64,000 nt of DNA, from positions 659,025,501-659,089,500 of the forward strand of contig CM057456.1 of assembly GCA_016271365.2 (NCBI GenBank). Direction: 5' to 3'. Positions within the stretch are counted from its first letter, which is position 1, and each line of letters opens with the position of its first letter. Positions 56,584-64,000 of this stretch are shown here, in pieces. Position numbers and translations under genes: made by a program. Source of the DNA: Neoceratodus forsteri. Taxonomy: Eukaryota; Chordata; Ceratodontiformes; Ceratodontidae. The notes below the pieces were generated by a model. It was given only the letters and a program-made list of their open reading frames with translations, did not search any database and was not told where the DNA came from.

Positions 56584-58935
56584 ATGTCAGCATCTTCAAC
56601 TCCTTCCTCAGAAGGATATCCCTCCAAGTGTGCCTGTGGCAAACAGATCCCTTTCAAGGATCTCCATTCATCCTGCCTATGGTGCTTAGGCCTGGAACAT
56701 GACACCAAGACCTGCTCCTTTTACCAGGGTTTAACAGCTGCACCCAGATCCGCCGCCAGAAGGCACTTCAGGGGTTCCTCTTAGAAGAAAAGTTAAAAAG
56801 CATGAATAAAGACCCTGCCTCCAGAGGTGAGTCTGCCTCTAAGTCCCGTAAGCACCGGGACAAGCATCGGGAGAAGGCCAGGTCCAGATCCCCTAACCAG
56901 GCCTCAAACTCGCGCACCAGCTCGGGCTCCACGAGCTCAGACCGCTGTCCCTCCAGGGCCCGCTCTCAGCCCCCTCCAGTAAAGGTCAAGTCTTCAGGCA
57001 GCACTTTGGCTTCTCTGCATCCCATCAAGACTTCCAGGCCTTCAGCTTCCTCAGCACCCTCCTGGGCCTCCTCGAAGTCTTCAGACCATCACTAGTCCAA
57101 GTCCTCTTCAAAACAAGCTTCCTCAGGGAGACGCCGGGACTCCGACGCCAGATCGGCCTCCCAGCCTCCTGGGGGTCCGGATCCCCCCTCCCAGGAAGTC
57201 TAAGGACCTGACGTCCCTAAAACGGACGACAGACCTGAAGCAAGCTTCTGACTCTTCATCGGTTAAATGCCCATCGGACCAGATGTCAGCCAAGTACCCG
57301 ACATCAGTGAGATGTTCGCCGGAGCCGAAGACTGTCTCCCCGTCACCGGTGGACACCGGTCGCCGGGACTCTATAGAGTAGGACCTGACGTTGCCTGATG
57401 ACCAGGCAGGCGACAGTGAGGACGTGGGGCTTCCACAAGAGCCTTCGCCAAACCTGGCAATGTCCTCGGACCCGACACCTGATACCGGTGCCAGACCACC
57501 GGCTCCAGGTCCGTCATCCGGTATGAATACTCAAGAGGTCAAAGATCTCTTTACCTTTTGGTGGGACACAATAAAGAAGGATGTGATCCAGTCAAACATC
57601 CTCCTCCTACTCCTTCACCTCCTTCTCCCCTTCCTCCACCGCAGGGACCAGCAGGAAGACCACTGACCCCCAAGGAGCCTACTCCACCTGCTAGGGGAAG
57701 ATCCAAAGAACAGAGAAGGCCCCTTTCAAGATCTCCCTTAGGGTCTCCCAGTCCTAAGCGACCCAGACATCGACGGTCCACTCCGCAGGGGGATGATTCT
57801 AGACCTGACACCTCAGATACCTCCAGGTCTCCTTCTTCAGTTAGCATCCCAGCACCTGACACACGAGACTTGCCCAGGTCACCTCTGGATGATCCCTCTT
57901 TTTCCGAAATCATGAGGCACATCCAGTAGAACATGGGATGGGATTTGGAAGATCTCGACCCCGAGAGACAGCGCCTAGCTCATTACCTTCGGCAGAAGGA
58001 CCCTAAGCCTGTGGTGGTGCCACCCTTGGTGGACTCCTTTGCAGACATCACCAAGGCTGCGTGGATGTGTCCGCACTCCACCTACGCGATGCCAAAGAAA
58101 GCTGACCGCCTGTACAGGGCCCCGGCAGAGTTCCAGTACTTGGCGCAATAACTCCTGGCTGATTCCCTGGTCATTATGGCCTCCCACGATAGGTCTCAAC
58201 GACCACAACATCTGAGTACACAGCCACCGGACCAGGAATCCAAGCAGTTGGATGCCCTGGGGAGGCGCATGTATGCGCCTGCTACATGCTCCATCAGGTC
58301 ACTGAACTATCTGTCTCATATGGTTCAGTTTGGACCTGGCTGACAAACTACTGGATGGCGAGCAGAAGGTGGAGCTCTTGAACGTCCTCTGCACAGGGTT
58401 AGACGTGGGGATCCAAGTGTTAAGAGCCGCATATGATTCTGTGGACTCATCTGCCAGGGGCGCAGCTTCAGGCGTCTGTCTCCGGAGACACTCCTAGCTC
58501 CACATCTCCGGTTTTACCCCGGATGTACAGAAGAGTATCCTGGATGTCCCTTATAACAGAGAGGTCTTGTTTGGTGAACCCTCTGAAAAGGTCATCACCA
58601 AACTTCAGGACACCAGGAAGGCTGTAAGGAGTGTACAGGCTATATACAGACCCAAATCTGGTTCCTTTCGTAGGAACCAGAACCATTTTCGCGGCCGACA
58701 GCAGCAACAGCAGCCACGTTCTGGCCAGCAGCAAAGGGACCCCTTCCACTGTAAGGCCCAGCCTAAGTCTTCCCCAGGCCAAGGTCAGTGGTATACCAAA
58801 CCGGCCCAGCCTCGGGGGGCAATGCCGCCACAGCATGACTCCTTCCCGGCCCCCTCCTGTGGATCAATGGGCAGAAAAGGTCGGGGTCGCGTTGCTCGCC
58901 ACTTTTCAGGGTGGCAGTTGATTACCGTCGACTGA
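56584..58935 (+). pseudogene. DIRS-C gag relic (C2)
   Basis: ATG 56584 (MSASSTPSSEGYPSK). Cys/His motif: CACG then CLWCLGLEHDTKTCSFY (56673-56722), the last Cys replaced by Tyr. After stops at 56782 and 57093 there is a Ser/Arg-rich section (56802-57095), a Pro/Ser-rich section (57558-57929), a central part (YRAPAEFQYLAQ, about 58110-58150) and a Gln-rich basic tail (RNQNHFRGRQQQQQ, about 58671-58720). The layout mirrors the family B gag. Confidence 0.78.
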
Positions 58936-58959
58936 TGGGTCCTTCAACTGGTCAAGAGA

Positions 58960-59379
58960 GGTCACTTTATAGAATTCCTCGACCACCCACCATCAAGACC
59001 TCCTCTGCTTTCCCGTTATTCAGGTCACCACGCACTGCTCTTACAGCAGGAGGTGCTCACGCTTCTGGGAAAGGAAGCTATAGAGCATGTACCGAGGAAC
59101 CAGAGAGGTGCAGGTTACTATTCCCACTTCTTTCTGGTTCCCAAAAAGACAGTGGACCTCTGTCCGATACTGGATCTCAGCGATCTCAATGCTTCGGTCC
59201 TCTACAAACGCTTCCGCATGGTGACCCTTCCTGGTTTGATACCCATGCTCAAGCAGGGCACCTTCCTAGCGTCCTTGGACATACAGGATGCCTATATGTA
59301 CATACCCATTGCTCGAGCGCACAGGAAGTTCTTGCGCTTCAAATTTTAGGTTGCCATTATCAGTTCTGAGCCCTCCCTC
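58960..59379 (+). pseudogene. DIRS-C reverse transcriptase, truncated (C2)
   Basis: The frame 59053-59349 is open: GAGYYSHFFLVPKKT, CPILDLSDLNASVLYKRFRM (about 59161-59220), TLPGLIPMLKQGTFLASLDI, motif A SLDIQDAYMYIPIA (about 59275-59315) and HRKFLRFKF, then a TAG at 59347. Motif B and YLDD would follow but are cut off by A5. Confidence 0.82.
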
Positions 59380-59937
59380 CAAACAACATGAAGTCTTGCT
59401 GTATTCTGACAATAGCAGTGAGTCCCAACCTTCGAACTGCCCCGGAGATGAAAGAGTTAACTTTGTATGCCAGGCAAGGAACGCTGAGCTCGAGCTCGGT
59501 TGAGACTGTCTGTTGCTGTTTGAACTCAAACCGTCAGATTCTTTACTCCGCCTCACTGAACAGTCGCTCCGGAGATTTCTCCTTCTGCTCGGTTCAATTT
59601 GTCGGTTAAAGTACCGTTTTTCTTGGTTTTCGACCGAATTTAAACCGCAACCTGTCGGTTCAGTCTCTGTCTGTGGTATTTGTGAGTACTAGATAGGTTT
59701 ATATTATTTCTATTCTGTGTGAAACTTGTAAACGGTTCATCGGTTCGGTTTGAACTGATCAAGTTGCTAAAAAATCTTTATTTGAACTTTTAGAGTGTGG
59801 TTACTGGTTCTTATCAGTTCTAAAAAAACTGGATTTTATTACATTTTTCCACGACCCATGACACGGTCAGGAACCGATAAGAGGGTCTTGCCTGGCGGAT
59901 TGCCATTAAAAGGGTAAGTTTGGTTAGGACTGGCACA

Positions 59938-61997
59938 ATGTCTGAGAAATCCAAAAGAAAAACTGGGCTCACTGGGTTTCAACACTGCAGTGTGTGTGGG
60001 GAAGTCTTTGCCAAGGCTGATCCCCACACCACCTGTGTTTATTGTCTGGGGTTTGACCACCTCAATGCAGACTGCCAGATATGTAAAAATTTTCCTGCAG
60101 CTACCCTAGAAAAACGAGTTGGTAGGCTCAGGGAAAGAGAGGCCAAAAAGTCTGCTGAACCGGATGGCCAGCCCGGTTCGGTTCAAACCGAACCAGAAGG
60201 CGTGCCCTCTGACCAGGGCGAGACTTCTTCGGGCAAAAGGAGATCCGATTCTGATGAGTTGGTTTAGCTTTAGCTTTTTTGTTGACCGGGTAAGTGCACT
60301 AGACAAATCCTGCCTATTTTCAGGCACGACCCGGGGGAAGAGGATACAGATGAATGCCAATTGACCTTGAACCAGATTAAGCTGTTGGTGGTATTTTTAG
60401 TGAATGAGGGAAATTTGGCCAGGACACCGGGGAAATTCCCCTACTCTTTTCGATAAGTGCCATGGGATCTTTAACATCTGCCTGAACTACCACCAATCCA
60501 GGCAGATGGGACCTCGTTTAACGTCTCATCGAAGCGGCACCTCAGAAATGCAGCACCCCTCTCATGCTGCATTACAGTGTCAGTACTGGGATATTATTAA
60601 CCCAAGTGCCAGATGTGGGAACTGAACCCATAGCTCTCTGATCTCCCGGCCTCAGAGGCGAGTGTGCTACCTACTGAGCCACTGACACTGACCAGCTGGT
60701 TCCAGCTAAGAGAACAAGAAAGGAAAAATCAGCTGGTGTGGATCCAAAACTTTCTTCTCCAACCGCTGAAGAAATAGCCAAAGCGATAAAAATTGTGCAT
60801 TCGCTTTCCCCGGTTCCGACCGAACCGGCACCATCAGGGAGGCGCTCGGTTCGGCCGGTTCCACCGGTTCAAGAGTATGAATTAGAGGAGTTTTATGAAC
60901 CGGAGGAGGAGGAGGAGGAAGAGGAGTATGAGGAAAGTGAATGTGGTTTTGAAAGTCTGGATGTGCCCATTGACCCGGACATCTCCCCATACAGACCTTC
61001 AGGAGTGTCTCCTCCTAGGCTTTCTGAGTCCCCCTCCCATTTCATGTTTTATAAAAAAGTGGCTGAAATCCTCCAGCTTCCTATGGAAGAAGCTGTGGAT
61101 GACCAGGAGGAGCCTGACTATGTGGAAATGATGGATATCCCAGAGTCTAGGAGGCTGTCTGTTCCCTTACATAAATCTTTTGGGAAACAGACATTTAAGA
61201 TTTTAAAGACTCCTAACACCATACCTCCTGTGGATAAAAGAAAGGACAAGAGGTACACATTGTCAGGCTCAGATACGGAGTTCCTTGCACAACAATGCAG
61301 CCATGTTGGGGTAGTGCAGGCTACAGCCTGTGATAAGGCAAATATTCCCTTGGCTTCACACCCCCCAGATAAGGACTCCAGGAGGATTGATGCCATGGCA
61401 AAGAAACAATACATGGCAGCATCCTTGGGACTCAGACAGGCCAACTATATGGCCTATACTGCTAGGTATCAAAAATCCAGATGGGACACTGTCATGGCTT
61501 TAGCAAAACAGGTCCCTGGCCAGCTTGCCAAGGAGCTGGAGCAGGTGGCTGCTGATGGTATTGAGGCATCCAAGGTGCAATTCCATGCTGCAGTGGACTC
61601 CGATGATGTGTCATCTAGAGTCATGGTTACATCTGTGGCACTTCGCAGAATGGCCTGGCTCAGATGTACTAGCCTGTCACAGGATACCCAGACTAAGGCC
61701 TGGGATTTTCCTGTTGTGGGTAATTCTCTATTTGGGGAGCAAACAGAGAATTACATGAAGAAAATGGATGAGTATAGGACCACCTATAGGAGTGCCCAGG
61801 CCAAGGAAAGGCAGGCCACTCCTCAAAGGCAGCATCCCAGGGGCAGGAGCAGGCCTTTTCATAGGCCTTTCTACCAAGCCCAGGCCTTCTCTTCTGCCTA
61901 TGCTCAGAGGGGGTTCTTTAGAGGGAGAGGCAGAAGGGGTACAAGCAGACCTGCTTCTACCCCTCAGCCAAAACCCCCTGCCAAACAGGCACCCTGA
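59938..61997 (+). pseudogene. DIRS-A gag, otherwise open but split by a SINE (A5)
   Basis: ATG 59938 (MSEKSKRKTGLTGFQHCSVC). The intact Cys/His motif CSVCGEVFAKADPHTTCVYC continues with LGFDHLNADCQIC (to 60084), giving CxxC and CxxCLGxDHxxxxCxxC. The frame is open to 60265, where the SINE intervenes. From 60694 gag resumes, and 60738-61997 (419 codons) is open: an acidic run of Glu (about 60900-60950), SHFMFYKKVAEILQLPMEEA, MAASLGLRQANYMAYTARYQ, LAKELEQVAADGIEASKVQF, then a basic GRSRPFHRPFYQAQ and GRGRRG tail. It is the reference copy for family A gag. Confidence 0.85.
60262..60693 (-). mobile_element. tRNA-derived SINE inserted in A5 gag
   Basis: On the minus strand a tRNA-like head has box A TGGCTCAGTAGG (complement at 60670-60681) and box B GGTTCAGTTCC (complement at 60618-60628). 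The body contains ATGTTAAAGATCCCATGGCAC and CCGGTGTCCTGGCC, and the tail is AAAAAAGCTAAAGCT. Imperfect direct repeats AGTTGGTTTAGCT (left) and AGCTGGTTCCAGCT (right) are the likely target duplication. It splits an otherwise open gag. Confidence 0.8.
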
Positions 61998-61999
61998 TG

Positions 62000-62815
62000 G
62001 GTTTGCCAGGGCCGATTCTCCACCACCTGTAGGGGGCAGGCTGACTTACTTTGTCCAGGACTGGAAGTCTCTAACATCAGACAAGTGGGTCCTGGAAGTA
62101 GTAAGCCAGGGACTGGTTCTCAGCTTCAAAAAATTTCCAAAGCTGAGAACCAGATCTTTTCCACCTGCAAATCCCTCAGAGGCACTTGCCTTAGAGGCAG
62201 AGGTCTCTTCCCTTCTGGCTCTCAGAGCTGTGGAATGGGTTCCACCCCTACACCAGGGCAAAGGATTGTACTCCAGATACTTTCTTACCCCAAAAAAGAC
62301 AGGAGATTGGCGGCCCATCCTGGATCTCAGATATTTAAACAAGCACCTTTTAAAGCCAAAATTCAGAATGGTGACTCTGGGAATAATTCTACCTCGCTAA
62401 GGCCAGGGGACTGACTAGTGTCCCTGGACCTCAAGGATGCCTATTTCCATATTCCTCATCAGAAGCTCCCACCTAGTACCTCAGGTTCGAGCTGCCCTCA
62501 GACCATTACCAATTCAGAGCAATGCCCTTCCGGTTAACCTCTGCTCCAAGGGTGTTCACAAAATACCTGGCAGCAGTAGTTGCTTCTCTAAGAAGGCAAA
62601 GGATTGCCATCTTCCCATACCTAGACGACTGGCTAATAGTAGGCCAGTCCCCAGACCAGGTCAAGTTACACCTACAGATAACTCAGCAACTGCTCACCTC
62701 TCTAGGTTTCCTTCTGAATCTTTCAAAGTCAGTTCTAGAGCCTGTTCAGCTCCTCACCTTCATAGGTGCAGAGCTAGATACAGAAAGGGCCAAAGCCTTC
62801 CTTCCCCTGGACAGG
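62000..62815 (+). pseudogene. DIRS-A reverse transcriptase (A5), two frames
   Basis: The frame 61768-62400 runs through WVLEVVSQGLVLSF, YFLTPKKTGDWRPILDLRYL and NKHLLKPKFRMVTLGIIL to a TAA at 62398. The motif A region (SLDLKDAYFHIP, about 62420-62455) is shifted with small indels. From 62522 a 433-codon frame continues: MPFRLTSAPRVFTK (motif B, Gly to Arg), YLDDWLIVGQS intact (about 62618-62650), FIGAELDTERAKAFLPLDRA. Confidence 0.85.
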
Positions 62816-63823
62816 GCAAGGACCCTTATTACTCTGGCCTCCTCTTTCACCCTACAGGTGTCTCGACCAGCAAGGCATTTTCTGCAGCTCCTGGGGCGCA
62901 TGGTTGCTTCTACAGCAGTGGTGCAAGGAGCAAGATTTCAGATGAGGGACATTCAGTTCCATTTGAGAGCCTTTTGGTCTCAGAAAAAGGACCCTCTGAC
63001 CAAACTGATCCCAGTGACTCGAACCCTGATCCAGGCCTTGCACTGGTGGCAGGATCTGAACAATCTGAGACAAGGAGTTCCCTTTGTCACTCAGTCTCAC
63101 TCTTTAATCCTTACTACAGATGCCTCCCTCTTGGGGTGGGGGGCTCACTTGGGCGACCTGACCACCCAGGGGTTGTGGTCTCCCCAGGAATCTCTGCTCC
63201 ACATCAATCTGTTGGAGCTCAGAGCAGTATTTCTAGCACTTCAAGTTTTTTCCAAGTCTGTTCAGAACAAAGTTATTCAGATCAGAACAGACAATACCAC
63301 CACAATGTGGTGCATCAACAAGCAAGGAGGCACTCGGTCTACGGCCTTCTGCACAGAAGCAATGAAGTTGTGGTCCCTGGCTTATTCCCTGAACACCTCC
63401 CTCACAGCAGTACACCTCCCAGGCAAGGACAATGTCCTGGCAGATGCTCTCAGCAGGATATCTCAATTCCATCACGAATGGTCACTGGATCCCTTGGTTT
63501 TGGAGGTGATATTCTCCAGATGGGGCACCCCACAGATAGATCTTTTTGCAGCCCCAGACAATCACCAACTTCCCCTTTTTTGCTGCAGGCCCCCAGTGTT
63601 GGGCTCAGTCCCCCTGGATGCCTTAGTTCTCCATTGGGAAGGGAAGTTTCTGTATGCTTCCCCCCCCTTCCCTCTCCTGTTCAAAGTGCTAGTCAAGATC
63701 AGGTCTCAACCCTGCAAAGTGATCCTGATTGCTCCAGACTGGGCCAGACAGCCCTTGTATCCTCTCCTTTTGTCCTTATCAGTCCATCTTCCCCGGCTCT
63801 TCCCAGGAATTACAACCTGTTAA
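62816..63823 (+). pseudogene. DIRS-A RNase H / methyltransferase-like, open (A5)
   Basis: Continues in frame with the RT 3' half (62522-63823). RNase H: TTDASLLGWGAHLG (about 63113-63155), INLLELRAVFLAL (about 63203-63242), RTDNTTTMWCINKQGG (about 63284-63331) and LADALSRIS (about 63440-63466), so all four acidic positions are retained. Methyltransferase-like part: FSRWGTPQIDLFAAPDNHQL (about 63512-63570), YASPPFPLLFKVLVKIRSQP and LIAPDWARQPLYP (about 63725-63765). It is labelled a pseudogene only because the upstream RT is shifted. Confidence 0.8.
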
Positions 63824-64000
63824 CCTGTGCTCAGGGGAAGATTTGGTACTCAAATCTCTCAATCTCAAGGCCTGGCTCTTGAAGAGTTAGAGTTTGCTGA
63901 TTTACACTTCTCCCAAGGTGTTATGGATATTCTGAAGGCTTCTAGGAAGCCTTACACCAGAACTACTTATAATTCCAAGTGGCAAAGATTTTTCATATGG
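63824..64000 (+). pseudogene. DIRS-A tyrosine recombinase start, partial (A5)
   Basis: QGLALEELEFADLHFSQGVM, DILKASRKPYTRTTYNSKWQ and the start of FFIW match residues 17-60 of the A4 recombinase. The window ends here, so integrity is unknown. Confidence 0.8.

Larger units (their letters stand above)
56321..59379 (+). mobile_element. DIRS family C copy C2, 3' part cut by A5
   Basis: The left end AGTTACGTAAGAACTTACTG at 56321 is the complement of the C1 right end. The element holds a TATA box (56475), gag (56584-58935) and RT (58960-59370), then is interrupted at about 59379 by A5 inside the RT (after RKFLRFKF and YQF). Its remainder may lie beyond the window. Several TGA/TAG codons interrupt gag. 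Confidence 0.85.
59380..64000 (+). mobile_element. DIRS family A copy A5, right part beyond the window
   Basis: Left end CCAAACAACATGAAGTCTTG at about 59380, left inverted repeat to about 59555. Gag 59938-61997 (split by a SINE), RT 62000-62815, RNase H and methyltransferase-like 62816-63823, recombinase start 63790 to the window end. It is the best-preserved A copy for gag and RNase H. Confidence 0.92.

Overview
The window looks like repeat-dense intronic or intergenic DNA from a tetrapod vertebrate. One short exon-like stretch (22370-22517, +) encodes a uridine phosphorylase segment most like UPP1. Nearly everything else recognisable is transposable-element sequence. CR1, L2 and L1-type LINE pieces together with many DIRS-type retrotransposons suggest a non-avian reptile (turtle or tuatara-like) or an amphibian such as a caecilian. 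The species cannot be fixed from the sequence.

The dominant elements are DIRS-order (tyrosine-recombinase) retrotransposons, all coding on the + strand. Three families are distinguished by their termini. Family A (termini with CAAACAACATGAAGTC) has A1 (8520-14157), A2 (30438-36026), A3 (47473-56270, split), A4 (49164-54696) and A5 (59380 to the window end). Family B (termini with CTAGGGACATGGATATG) has B1 (3398-14424, split), B2 (14787-19043) and B3 (41641-47472). Family C (termini with GTTACGTAAGAACTTAC) has C1 (about 39890-41635) and C2 (56321-59379). The layout is gag, then reverse transcriptase/RNase H with a methyltransferase-like tail, then a tyrosine recombinase. In A and B this is followed by an internal complementary region and an inverted terminal repeat. 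Most copies carry frameshifts, but the A4 recombinase frame is fully open.

The copies are heavily nested: A1 sits in the internal complementary region of B1, A4 sits in the gag of A3, B2 sits in a CR1 LINE, and A5 interrupts C2. A tRNA-derived SINE interrupts the gag of A5. Two copies of an unrecognised poly-A retroposon of about 530-560 bp, each with a 10-bp target duplication, interrupt a CR1 LINE (19510-20037) and an L2 LINE (38844-39402).

Region by region: 1-3397 holds a LINE-like tail and two stem-loops. 3398-20400 is nested DIRS B/A elements and CR1. 20401-22965 is single-copy-looking DNA with the UPP1-like exon. 22966-27960 is a cluster of foldback and tandem repeats without coding capacity. 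28894-30037 is a probable hAT-like relic. 30438-36026 is DIRS A2. 36090-37480 is an L1-type 3' fragment, 37490-39740 an L2 fragment, and 39890-64000 is nearly continuous DIRS sequence.

Two signals seem least explained by known annotation. One is the new poly-A retroposon family. The other is a consensus 5' splice-donor sequence at the right end of all three DIRS families.
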